From an uncultured Gammaproteobacteria bacterium (lineage in GTDB: Bacteria; Pseudomonadota; Gammaproteobacteria; Pseudomonadales; Azotimanducaceae_A): a stretch of DNA of 37,677 nucleotides. A program made the translations under genes and the position numbers. Every line of letters starts with the position of its first letter. Position 1 is the first letter of the stretch. This document shows positions 15,850 to 23,853 of the stretch, piece by piece. Under the pieces are notes generated by a model. It was not told the origin of the DNA, ran no database searches, and worked only from the letters and a program-made list of their open reading frames with translations. The stretch lies in the NCBI GenBank assembly GCA_913041025.1, contig CAJWGQ010000007.1:1-37677 (forward strand). The letters are read 5' to 3'.

Positions 15850-16266
15850 TTGAAGATAATTTCGCAGATCAAAGAAGACTGGTCTCAACGTCCCTGGTGG
15901 ATGAACTTGATCTTCTATTTCTGTATTTATATGACCGTTATCTATATGCCCTTTGATATTTTTTACAAGCCTGTAGAACTCGACGAAGAGGTCTGGTTTG
16001 GGATCACTCTTCACGGTTGGTATGCAAAACTGACCGAACCTCTGCATTGGATAATTTACGGCCTTGGAGCCTACGGCTTCTGGAAGATGAAGTCTTGGAT
16101 GTGGCCCTGGGCAAGCGTGTACTTGCTTCAGGTAGTCATTGCGATGTTTTTTTGGAATCAACTTGACCCACGAGGCGGTGGTTTGGTGCCAGGTCTAATC
16201 TCTGCGGCTATATTTTGTGTACCTCTGGTCGCAATGGTTATGGCTCGAGAGAAGTTTTCTCATTAG
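15850..16266 (+). CDS. Small membrane protein of unknown function
   Basis: The gene uses a TTG start at 15850; an AGGAG overlapping the preceding stop lies eight bases upstream. The 138-residue product has hydrophobic segments at about 17-36, 65-80, 87-105 and 114-130, and is rich in Trp and Tyr near the membrane edges (RPWWMN, HGWYAKL, WMWPW). I do not recognise a named family. It is nine bases before the CPBP protease gene and 11 after the hydroxyacid dehydrogenase, so it probably shares their transcript. Confidence 0.7.
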   Translation: MKIISQIKEDWSQRPWWMNLIFYFCIYMTVIYMPFDIFYKPVELDEEVWFGITLHGWYAKLTEPLHWIIYGLGAYGFWKMKSWMWPWASVYLLQVVIAMFFWNQLDPRGGGLVPGLISAAIFCVPLVAMVMAREKFSH

Positions 16267-16275
16267 TCATTTTGA

Positions 16276-17142
16276 ATGATGAGAGGTCTATCGGTAGCTA
16301 GCTTGTATTTGCTGACTGCTGTGCTGCTTGGTTCTAGTCTGGCGGTAGCTTTGCAAAGCTTTTTGGCTTACCCCTTCGATAGAATCCTGACGAGATCTGT
16401 ATTACTGGTCTTGTTAATTCTTCTGATACCTCTGTGGAGAATGGTGCCCAAAGAAACTTCCGGACTCATCTTTCCTGATTTTTCCATCCGGCAATTTTCA
16501 CAATCCTTTTTGGTTGGTCTTGTTATTCTGGCGATACCGGTTTTCATGATTCTGATACTTGAAATTCGGCTCATTGCTTTAGAGTTAGAAATTTCGTTCC
16601 TAACGATATTAGGGATTCTTTTGGTAGGAATATTTCTAGCGTGCCTAATAGGACTGTTTGAGGAGATATTGTTCAGGGGGTTTCTTTATGGGTCTCTAAA
16701 GAAGCGCATTGGAGGAGTAATGGCGGCTTTAGTATCTAGTGCGTTATACAGCAGCGTACATTTTCTCAAGCCGACAGGTGAATTAGAGCTGCCAATTAAT
16801 TGGTTCGCCGGGTTTGTTTATCTCGAACAATCAATAGGTAACATGATGTATCTCCAACAGGATTGGGATGCTCGATTGAGTTTAATGATCCTTGGATGTT
16901 TTTTTTGCCTAATTAGGGAACGTTTTAACTTATTTTGCTGTATCGGCCTTCATGCAGCCTTTGTCGTTGGAATCGCCATCACAAGACAACTAACCACAGT
17001 CAACCTTGATAGTCAGTTTTTGAGTCTGATTAGCTCCTATAACGAGATTATTGGTCAGTTAGTGTCTCTATGGTTGCTGCTTTTGATCTGTGTTTTGTAT
17101 AGAAGCAAGCGTAACGAAAAGAGCTTATTGCATCCGTCTTGA
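16276..17142 (+). CDS. CPBP-family intramembrane metalloprotease
   Basis: The 288-residue protein has about eight hydrophobic segments. The family motifs are present: FEEILFRGFLYG with Glu129, Glu130 and Arg134, then SSVHF with His162, and CCIGLHAAF with His226. These residues coordinate the catalytic zinc in CPBP (Abi/Rce1-like) proteases, which cut within the membrane and are linked to prenyl-protein processing, bacteriocin immunity or unknown roles. The ATG at 16276 has no strong ribosome binding site and lies nine bases after the preceding gene, so it may rely on coupling. No bacteriocin or peptide substrate gene is visible nearby. Confidence 0.85.
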   Translation: MMRGLSVASLYLLTAVLLGSSLAVALQSFLAYPFDRILTRSVLLVLLILLIPLWRMVPKETSGLIFPDFSIRQFSQSFLVGLVILAIPVFMILILEIRLIALELEISFLTILGILLVGIFLACLIGLFEEILFRGFLYGSLKKRIGGVMAALVSSALYSSVHFLKPTGELELPINWFAGFVYLEQSIGNMMYLQQDWDARLSLMILGCFFCLIRERFNLFCCIGLHAAFVVGIAITRQLTTVNLDSQFLSLISSYNEIIGQLVSLWLLLLICVLYRSKRNEKSLLHPS

Positions 17143-17170
17143 ACGGATCACGAATAAATCAGGAGATCTC

Positions 17171-17635
17171 ATGGCAATTGAAATAAACGGAGTTGCGCAT
17201 GTAATCGTTACCGTGCAGGAGCTTGATAAAGTAAGAGAGTTTTATCGAGGGCTAACTCAGGCCTTTGCGATGGAGTGCTTAGTGGATACGGAAAAAATGT
17301 TCTATGCGGTTGGATCAAGAACAGGATTGGGAGCACGGCAGGGACGCAAAGAGGTACCCTACGATCAATACAATGCGGGACTTCATCATTTGTGTTTTAG
17401 AGCGAGGAATGAAGAATCAATCGAAGAGGTGACCCAGCTGGTAGACAGTCTAGGCGGTAACATCGTTCATGGCCCTCAGAAGGACGAGTGGGCGCCGGGA
17501 TACTATTCTGTTCTCTTCGAGGATCCTTGTGGGACGCGATTGGAAGTGAATTATGTTCCCGGAAAGGGTAATTTAGATAAAGAAATTGAGTTACCTTTGT
17601 CTGATGAAGTACAAAGAAAATTAAGCACCGATTAG
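17171..17635 (+). CDS. VOC (glyoxalase/dioxygenase superfamily) protein
   Basis: The frame opens at 17090, but ATG 17171 has AGGAG seven bases upstream and gives a normal 155-residue protein. The beta-alpha-beta-beta-beta repeats are clear: GVAHVIVTVQELDKVREFY at the N-terminus, GLHHLCFRA near residue 71, and FEDPCGTRLEVNYVPG near 117-132. His10, a His of the GLHH pair and the Glu of RLEVNY are the expected metal ligands. Members include lyases, isomerases and dioxygenases; the reaction here is not known. It is ten bases upstream of the acyl-CoA dehydrogenase and is therefore probably part of that pathway. Confidence 0.85.
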   Translation: MAIEINGVAHVIVTVQELDKVREFYRGLTQAFAMECLVDTEKMFYAVGSRTGLGARQGRKEVPYDQYNAGLHHLCFRARNEESIEEVTQLVDSLGGNIVHGPQKDEWAPGYYSVLFEDPCGTRLEVNYVPGKGNLDKEIELPLSDEVQRKLSTD

Positions 17636-17645
17636 GGGAGAACGG

Positions 17646-18917
17646 ATGAATTTTGATATTCCACAGGAAATGCAGGCCTATCTTGAAGAACTAGACCAAT
17701 TCATTGAGAAAGAGATCAAACCACTCGAGAATTCAGATGACAATATTCGCTTCTTTGACCATCGAAGAGAAGATGCGCGTACCGACTGGGAAAGGGGTGG
17801 ATTACCCAATGAGGAATGGGAGCAGCTTTTGCAGAAAGCAAAACGCCTGGCCGATGCTGCGGGTCATTATCGCTATCCCTTCCCAAAAGAGTACGGCGGT
17901 AAGGAAGGAACTAATTTAGGGATGGCAATTATTCGTGAACATCTTGCAGTAAAGGGCCTAGGGTTACACAACGATCTTCAGAACGAGCATTCCATAGTAG
18001 GGAATAATGTTGGTCTTTTGTTGATGATCAATTATGGAACGGATTCTCAGAAAGCTGAGTGGATAGATGATCTGGCCGAAGGTCGAAGAGGTTTTGCTTT
18101 TGGTATCACGGAGCCTGAACATGGATCCGATGCGACTCATATGGAGACTCATGCAGAGCGTGATGGCGATGAATGGGTGATTAACGGAGCGAAAACCTGG
18201 AATACTGGCATTCACAAAGCGAAGTACGATCTGATATTCGCGCGTACTAGCGGTAAACAGGGAGATGGTGAAGGGATTACGGCTTTCCTGACTCCCACTG
18301 ACTCTGAGGGTTTTAAGGTCGAAGAGATGTTGTGGACCTTCAACATGCCAACGGATCATGGACGCATTTCCATGCAGGATGTTCGAGTTCCGAATGATGC
18401 GATTTTTGGTGGAGAGGGGCGTGGGTTACAGGTAGTTCAGCACTTCTTTAATGAGAATCGAATCCGACAGGCTGCCTCGAGCCTGGGTGCGGCCCAATTT
18501 TGTATCAATGAGTCGGTCGAATACGCGAAATCAAGAGCGCCATTTGGTAAACCGCTGTCCACTAATCAAGGAATTCAGTTCCCCCTTGTTGAGTTGCAGA
18601 CTCAATGTGAGATGTTACGAGCACTCATTCACAAGACCGCCTGGCAGATGGACGAATATGGCGCATTTTCGGTATCGGATAAGGTTTCTATGTGTAATTA
18701 CTGGGCAAATCGTTTGTGTTGTGATTCTGCTGATCAGGCGATGCAGGTACATGGTGGGTTAGGCTACTCGCGTCACAAACCATTCGAGCACATCTACAGG
18801 CATCATCGCAGGTATCGTATTACCGAGGGCTCCGAAGAGATCCAAAAGAGAAGAGTAGCAGGATACATGTTTGGGTTTATGAACCAGCGTGCGCCAAAGG
18901 GAGTCAGAGAAGAGTAA
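17646..18917 (+). CDS. Acyl-CoA dehydrogenase, ACAD10/11 or LvaC-like
   Basis: This is a 423-residue FAD enzyme with the usual three domains: an N-terminal helical region, the FAD segment FGITEPEHGSDATHMETHAERDGD near residue 155, KTWNTGIH after it, and the C-terminal MQVHGGLGYS near 370. Glu394 in YRITEGSEEIQ occupies the position of the catalytic base. A good GGGGAG precedes the start. It lies eight bases upstream of a kinase gene whose relatives phosphorylate 4-hydroxyacyl-CoA; in such systems the dehydrogenase-like partner removes the 4-phosphate to make an enoyl-CoA. By context I propose that role, but ordinary acyl-CoA oxidation is the alternative. Confidence 0.9.
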   Translation: MNFDIPQEMQAYLEELDQFIEKEIKPLENSDDNIRFFDHRREDARTDWERGGLPNEEWEQLLQKAKRLADAAGHYRYPFPKEYGGKEGTNLGMAIIREHLAVKGLGLHNDLQNEHSIVGNNVGLLLMINYGTDSQKAEWIDDLAEGRRGFAFGITEPEHGSDATHMETHAERDGDEWVINGAKTWNTGIHKAKYDLIFARTSGKQGDGEGITAFLTPTDSEGFKVEEMLWTFNMPTDHGRISMQDVRVPNDAIFGGEGRGLQVVQHFFNENRIRQAASSLGAAQFCINESVEYAKSRAPFGKPLSTNQGIQFPLVELQTQCEMLRALIHKTAWQMDEYGAFSVSDKVSMCNYWANRLCCDSADQAMQVHGGLGYSRHKPFEHIYRHHRRYRITEGSEEIQKRRVAGYMFGFMNQRAPKGVREE

Positions 18918-18925
18918 TCCAAAAT

Positions 18926-20326
18926 ATGAGCGGTTTTGATGAAAAATTAGAATCCATCTTGTCTAAGGCTTTTTCTGGATTTGATAGGCTCATAAAGGCA
19001 GAAAGACTTTCTGGTGGAGCTAGTCAAGAGACTTATCGGCTGAATGTTGTCATTAACGGCAAGGAAAAAATGCTAGCGATGAGACGATCGGCAGGCGGTG
19101 AATTTGTAGATCCTTCACCTGGGCATCCTGGTCTTGCCGCTGAGGCGCAGTTAATGCGCAGTGCATTGCTGGCAGGGGTCCCGGAACCGGAAATTCATTA
19201 CGTGCTAGATCGTCAGGACGATCTTGGGGATGGGTTCGTCATGGAATGGTTAGATGGAATCACTCTTGGCGCCAAGGTCGTTCGCGATCCTGATTTAGAT
19301 GAAATTCGCCCTACGTTAGCTCGTCGAAGTGGGGAAGTCCTCGCTAAGATACATGCAATCGACCTAGAAGAATCCGGACTGACCGCGTGCCTCGATGCAA
19401 TTACGCCTGCTGAATACGTAGAGCAAACATGGACGCGTTATCGAAACTTCGAAACTGCTCAACCGATGATTGATTATACGGGTCGGTGGTTGATCGACAA
19501 TTTACCGGGGGAGTATTCACCTAGCCTGGTACACAATGATTTTCGTAATGGAAACATTATGTTTGATCAACAAGGTATCGTTGCAGTACTTGATTGGGAA
19601 GTGGCGCACATCGGTGATCCGATGAGAGACCTTGGCTGGATTTGTACCAATTCTTGGAGGTTTGGGCGCTCCGATTTACCCGTAGGCGGTTTCGGTGAAT
19701 ACGAAGATTTGTTTGCTGGTTATGAAAGTGTATCTGGTAAAGAGGTAGATAGAGATAGAGTTCGATGGTGGGAAGTGTTTGGCTCTTTTTGGTGGGCTAT
19801 CGGTTGTTTGGGTATGGCAGAGCATTATCGTTCGGGTCCAGATAAAACAGTTGAGCGACCGGCGATCGGCAGACGAAGTTCAGAGTGTCAGGTGGATTGT
19901 GTTAATTTATTGATACCAGGTAATGTAGAACTTATTGCACCCAACACTGACCCTAGTTCGAATGAAATGCCTAGGATGGAGGAACTATTGATCAGCGTTA
20001 GAGATTTTCTTCGCGGAGAGGTCATGGGAGAAACTCAGGGAAGAACAAACTTTTTGGCTCGCGTTGCGAGCAACTCACTAGACATCGCTATACGAGAGCA
20101 AGTGATAGGGTCGATACTCAAGGAGGGGGAGGTTGAACGACTTAACAGGGTAGTCAAAGGGGATGGGACACTCGATGAGCTGCGTTGGAAGCTTGTTAAA
20201 GAGCTTAGGAGTCAGGCAATTGAGCTAGATGCACCAGGCCTTGAAGACTACCTTCGATTTACGGTCGTTAATCAAGTCGCGATTGATCAACCAAAATATA
20301 GTGGTTTAAAAACGGCTATAAATTGA
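18926..20326 (+). CDS. APH-type phosphotransferase fused to a DUF6285 (LvaB-like) domain
   Basis: The protein has 466 residues in two parts. Residues 1-335 are an aminoglycoside-phosphotransferase-like kinase of the ACAD10/11 and LvaA group, with an N-lobe LSGGASQETYRL (28-39), the catalytic loop VHNDFRNGN (202-210, Asp205, Asn210) and the metal-binding Asp223 in LDWEVAHIGDP. After a short linker, residues 349-460 read PRMEELLISVRDFL, then GRTNFLARVASNSLDI and end VVNQVAIDQPKY. This looks like DUF6285, the family of the small LvaB partner that is encoded separately in Pseudomonas. The fused enzyme would phosphorylate the 4-hydroxyl of an acyl-CoA. It is eight bases after the dehydrogenase gene. 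Confidence 0.85.
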   Translation: MSGFDEKLESILSKAFSGFDRLIKAERLSGGASQETYRLNVVINGKEKMLAMRRSAGGEFVDPSPGHPGLAAEAQLMRSALLAGVPEPEIHYVLDRQDDLGDGFVMEWLDGITLGAKVVRDPDLDEIRPTLARRSGEVLAKIHAIDLEESGLTACLDAITPAEYVEQTWTRYRNFETAQPMIDYTGRWLIDNLPGEYSPSLVHNDFRNGNIMFDQQGIVAVLDWEVAHIGDPMRDLGWICTNSWRFGRSDLPVGGFGEYEDLFAGYESVSGKEVDRDRVRWWEVFGSFWWAIGCLGMAEHYRSGPDKTVERPAIGRRSSECQVDCVNLLIPGNVELIAPNTDPSSNEMPRMEELLISVRDFLRGEVMGETQGRTNFLARVASNSLDIAIREQVIGSILKEGEVERLNRVVKGDGTLDELRWKLVKELRSQAIELDAPGLEDYLRFTVVNQVAIDQPKYSGLKTAIN

Positions 20327-20880
20327 CGGAAGAATTTCAAACTTTTAATGAGTTTGGCGATGCGATTGGCTTAGAAACTCGTGATGCTGTGCATCGTAAA
20401 GGCCTATGGCATAGGTCTTCTCAGGTCTATTTGTTTGACGCTAGTGCAATGCTATTGCTGCAACAGCGATCGGATCAGAAAGACCTTTATGCTGGGCTTT
20501 GGACTGATAGCGTTGGCGAACATCTCAAACCTGAAGAGTCTCATCGGCAGGGAGCATATCGTGGACTCTACGAAGAGCTGAAGTTGACGGGAATCTGTCT
20601 TTATGAATTAGGAGAAGGTTTTTCTTCGGATGTTGCGCACAAAGATTTTATTGATCGTGAATTTAAACAAGCGTACTCGGGGCTTATAGTGGATAAGGAG
20701 GGGATTGATCCGGATCCTGCGGAAGTAAAATCTATATGCTGGGTAGGAAAAGAGAAGCTGGGTTCTTTGATCACCTCGTCCGGTTCTCTTTTCTGTCCCT
20801 CATTTTTGTTGGATTTAGAGAGATTAGATTTGATCAATCAATGGGATGGTATCGTGAGTGGTTTATTTCGAAAGAACTAG
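20323..20880 (+). CDS. Nudix-family hydrolase with a divergent Nudix box
   Basis: The frame begins at TTG 20323, overlapping the kinase stop as TTGA, and encodes 185 residues. The fold is recognisable from LWHRSSQVYLFD, LLLQQRSDQKDLYAGLWTDSV and EHLKPEESHRQGAYRGLYEEL. In the Nudix box the two metal-binding glutamates of the EEL segment remain, but the first Glu of the usual REUxEE is Gly (RGLYEE) and the glycines are shifted or lost. It resembles isopentenyl-diphosphate isomerase-like Nudix proteins. Translational coupling to the kinase suggests a role in the same pathway. Substrate unknown. Confidence 0.82.
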   Translation: MTEEFQTFNEFGDAIGLETRDAVHRKGLWHRSSQVYLFDASAMLLLQQRSDQKDLYAGLWTDSVGEHLKPEESHRQGAYRGLYEELKLTGICLYELGEGFSSDVAHKDFIDREFKQAYSGLIVDKEGIDPDPAEVKSICWVGKEKLGSLITSSGSLFCPSFLLDLERLDLINQWDGIVSGLFRKN

Positions 20881-20889
20881 GAGAATGAG

Positions 20890-21693
20890 ATGGGAAAATT
20901 AGATGACAAGGTAGCCTTGATTACCGGAGGAGTTAGTGGCCTGGGGCGCTCCACCGCTCGCAGATTTATTGAAGAAGGTGCTTCTGTGGTGATTGCGGAC
21001 ATCGACTCTCAAAAAGGAAAGAGCGCCGAAGAAGAGCTTTCAAACCTTGGTGGAGACGTATTGTTCTTAGAAATCGATGTGACTCATGAAGCTAGCCAGG
21101 CTCGAGTCTTTCAGGAAACGATTGAACGCTTTGCTAAGGTGGATGTGGTATTGGCGGCGGCGGGAATATCATCAGCCAGCTACGTGTCTGGCCAAATTAA
21201 CGAGAGAAGTGAAGACCCAGAGAGTAATTTCTTGTTCAATAAATCGATAGAGGACTGGCGTCGCGTCCTGGAAGTTAACCTCACGGGGGTGATGATTACG
21301 AACCAGTTGGCGGTTAAGTCTATGATTGAATTAGATATCAAGGGATCCATCATTAACATAGCTTCCATTGCTGGTCGCAGGCCTTTGCCCGGAGCTACAG
21401 ATTATTGCGTTTCCAAATCCGGTGTCATCATGTTGACACAGTCTTTGTCCGCTGAAGTGTGCGGTAGAGGGATACGTGTTAACGCGATCGGCCCAGGGTT
21501 TATTGAAACCCCGATGACTGCAAGTATTCGCCAATCTGAGGAGGGGGTTGATATGGTGATGTCGATGACGCCGATGGCCCGTTTTGGAGTGCCTGAGGAA
21601 ATAGCAAATACGGCATTGTTTTTAGCCAGTGAAGAATCAAGCTATTTTTCCGGTCAAACTCTCTTTCCTAACGGTGGAATGTATGTTGGCTAG
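20890..21693 (+). CDS. Short-chain dehydrogenase/reductase
   Basis: This is a 267-residue classical SDR: GGVSGLG (13-19), Asp37 after beta-2 suggesting NAD, IDVT near 62, AAAG in place of NNAG near 89, Ser159, and Tyr172 and Lys176 in DYCVSK. An AGGAG precedes the ATG. It closes the VOC/dehydrogenase/kinase/Nudix cluster, nine bases after the Nudix gene. In the Pseudomonas lva operon, as I recall it, an SDR accompanies the kinase and dehydrogenase-like genes, so this could oxidise a hydroxyacyl-CoA of the same pathway (inference). Its stop interleaves by four bases with the convergent PLP enzyme. Confidence 0.9.
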   Translation: MGKLDDKVALITGGVSGLGRSTARRFIEEGASVVIADIDSQKGKSAEEELSNLGGDVLFLEIDVTHEASQARVFQETIERFAKVDVVLAAAGISSASYVSGQINERSEDPESNFLFNKSIEDWRRVLEVNLTGVMITNQLAVKSMIELDIKGSIINIASIAGRRPLPGATDYCVSKSGVIMLTQSLSAEVCGRGIRVNAIGPGFIETPMTASIRQSEEGVDMVMSMTPMARFGVPEEIANTALFLASEESSYFSGQTLFPNGGMYVG

Positions 21694-22709
21694 CCCGTAA
21701 TAGCTTCTTGGTAGACAGGCAGGACAAAAGCGCCGCCAGTGTGAATTAAAATCACGTCCGAGTAGTCGTCCAGGTCACCGAGTATAGTTTTATCAATGAT
21801 AGCCTGCAGCGCTTTGCCCGAATAGACTGGATCAAAAGCGATGCCTTCGAGAGATGCTGCTAACCGTATCGCATCAAGAGTTTTTTTCGAAGGTAAACCG
21901 TATCCGTCGCCAATGTAGCTGCTGTCTATCTTGATTGCAGTTTCTGGTATCGAGGTTACCCCTGATCCTTTATAGGTGTGTTGAAGGCCCGATAATATTT
22001 CCTGAATATTCTCACGGAGATTTTGAGGGTTTTTGTGATAAACGTTTATCCCCGTGATTGGGATTTCTGCTCCAATTGTCTGAACTCCAAAAACTAGGCC
22101 ACTCTGTGTGCCCGCGCTCGCAGAAGCGTGAAAGACTATTGGATTGTTAATTTGTTTTTCTTTGATTTGCTTTGTCAGTTCATCTACACAGGCTGTGTAG
22201 CCTAAAGCGCCAGTAGCATTGGATCCTCCGGGAGGAATTAAATACACTTTTTTAGCATCAGACTGTAGCGTATCAATTAGCTCTTTAGTTTTGGACTCGG
22301 CATCTTCACTTTCCATGATATGGATATGCGCATCGCAGAGTTGGTTCAAAAGAATGTTGCCGTTAGTTTCGTAGTTATCGCTCTTCCAGGGTACCCGCCT
22401 TGTAAGTATAAGATGACACTCAAGTCCTGTTTTGGCGCATGCTGCGGCCGTCTGTCTTGCGTGGTTTGATTGCACGGCTCCAAAAGTAACGACTGTATCG
22501 GCCCCTTCGGATAGAGCATCTGCTATGAGATATTCTAATTTCCGAGTCTTGTTTCCTCCTGTCAATAATCCTGAACAGTCGTCCCGTTTCACCCAAATTG
22601 TGGGGCCTCCTAGTTCTTGGGATAGCCTTTGAAGTGGTTCTAGTGGTGTTGGCCAATGCCCTAATCGAAGCCTCGGTATCTCGTCTAACCAATCCATCAT
22701 TGTTGCCAT
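21690..22709 (-). CDS. PLP-dependent D-cysteine desulfhydrase / ACC deaminase family protein
   Basis: This 339-residue fold-type II PLP enzyme has WVKRDDCSGL near residue 39, the PLP lysine in TGGNKTRKLEYL (about residue 54), FGAVQSNHARQTAAAC near 76, the PPGGSNATGALGY phosphate loop near 159 and a C-terminal LIHTGGAF. The family includes D-cysteine desulfhydrase (DcyD), 1-aminocyclopropane-1-carboxylate deaminase and L-cysteate sulfo-lyase (CuyA). All release ammonia and most release a sulfur species. The sequence alone does not let me choose among them, so I give no symbol. No clear ribosome binding site precedes the ATG. No sulfonate transporter or other clue is adjacent. Confidence 0.87.
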   Translation of the reverse strand: MATMMDWLDEIPRLRLGHWPTPLEPLQRLSQELGGPTIWVKRDDCSGLLTGGNKTRKLEYLIADALSEGADTVVTFGAVQSNHARQTAAACAKTGLECHLILTRRVPWKSDNYETNGNILLNQLCDAHIHIMESEDAESKTKELIDTLQSDAKKVYLIPPGGSNATGALGYTACVDELTKQIKEKQINNPIVFHASASAGTQSGLVFGVQTIGAEIPITGINVYHKNPQNLRENIQEILSGLQHTYKGSGVTSIPETAIKIDSSYIGDGYGLPSKKTLDAIRLAASLEGIAFDPVYSGKALQAIIDKTILGDLDDYSDVILIHTGGAFVLPVYQEAITG

Positions 22710-22780
22710 AAAAATAGTGTTTGTAGCAAAAAGCTGTGGTCATAGCTATGCTGAGGAATCGTTTTCTTTGAGAGGTTTTT

Positions 22781-23812
22781 ATGTCTGAGTTACTAGCGTT
22801 AAGAGGAGCGCCTGGTTCTCCTTATACCCGAAAAATGTTGGCGGTCTTGCGCTACAGGCAAATCCCTTATCAATTAATTTTGGGAACTGGCTTGTTGGAT
22901 GGCAAAAGCGAGTTACCACAAGCTAAAGTCCAGTTGGCGCCAACCTTTTATTTTCGAGATGAAAAAGGCGAGTATGAAGCCGTAGTGGACTCAACCCCGA
23001 TAATTAGACGGCTGGAAGATGAATACGCAGGGCGCTCGGTGATTCCAAATGAACCGATTACGCGATTTCTTGACTACCTTCTCGAGGACTTTGCAGATGA
23101 GTGGCTAACCAAAGCGATGTTCCACTATCGTTGGTATTACGAGGCAGACATAAAGAAAGCAGGGGAAATTTTGCCCCGATGGACCAATTTAACCGCGACC
23201 GAAGAAGACATGGAGTCAATGTCTGAATTCGTGAGAGACCGTCAGATTAATCGGTTATATGTTGTGGGTAGTAACGAGACTACTGCGCCTGTGATAGAAG
23301 AAAGTTATCAGCGGATTTTGAGGCTGATGGCGAGTCATATGAACACATCACCTTACATGTTCGGACATAGACCAGCAGCTAGTGATTTTGGCCTATACGG
23401 TCAGCTGACCCAGTTAGCAGTTTTTGATCCAACCCCGATGAAAATTGCGGACGAAATAGCGAGCCGCGTGGTTGCGTGGGTGGGTACTGTTGATGATCTA
23501 TCGGGCCATAGTAGTCTCGAGGATCAGTGGAATTCTTTTGCGCAACTTGGGGATTCTCTGAAAAACATTTTTCGAGAGGTCGGAAAGGTTTATGTTCCTG
23601 CTTTGCTAGCAAATGCTGAGGCAGTAGAGAGTGGTGCACAGACGGTTAAGACAGAGATTGATGGTAAAGAATGGGTTCAGGAGCCTTTTCCTTATCAGGC
23701 CAAGTGCCTGCAATGGCTTCGACAAGAGTTTGTTCGTCTTGAAGATAATGAAAGAAAGCTCGTCCTCGACTTTTTGGATGGAACTGGCTGCCATAGCTTA
23801 TTTCAGAAGTAG
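22781..23812 (+). CDS. Glutathione S-transferase-like protein
   Basis: The 343-residue protein starts with a thioredoxin-fold GST N-domain (LLALRGAPGSPYTRKMLAVL, with Ser/Tyr in the glutathione site region), then VDSTPIIRRLEDEY near 71, matching the conserved glutathione-binding 'S' segment. An all-helical C-terminal domain follows, with PAASDFGLYGQL near 198. It is about 110-130 residues longer than an ordinary GST; the extra C-terminal part (about 250-343) contains no motif I know. An AGAGG precedes the ATG. It is followed 41 bases later by a DsbA/FrnE-like gene, another thioredoxin-fold protein. Substrate unknown. Confidence 0.78.
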   Translation: MSELLALRGAPGSPYTRKMLAVLRYRQIPYQLILGTGLLDGKSELPQAKVQLAPTFYFRDEKGEYEAVVDSTPIIRRLEDEYAGRSVIPNEPITRFLDYLLEDFADEWLTKAMFHYRWYYEADIKKAGEILPRWTNLTATEEDMESMSEFVRDRQINRLYVVGSNETTAPVIEESYQRILRLMASHMNTSPYMFGHRPAASDFGLYGQLTQLAVFDPTPMKIADEIASRVVAWVGTVDDLSGHSSLEDQWNSFAQLGDSLKNIFREVGKVYVPALLANAEAVESGAQTVKTEIDGKEWVQEPFPYQAKCLQWLRQEFVRLEDNERKLVLDFLDGTGCHSLFQK

Positions 23813-23853
23813 CTCTTAATAGAAATGCTGTTTAGATTGCTATTGATATTTAG

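Noticed and set aside
14128..21693. Plus-strand run considered as a horizontally acquired island
   Set aside because: Codon use and base composition look like the flanks, and there is no integrase, tRNA or repeat at its edges.
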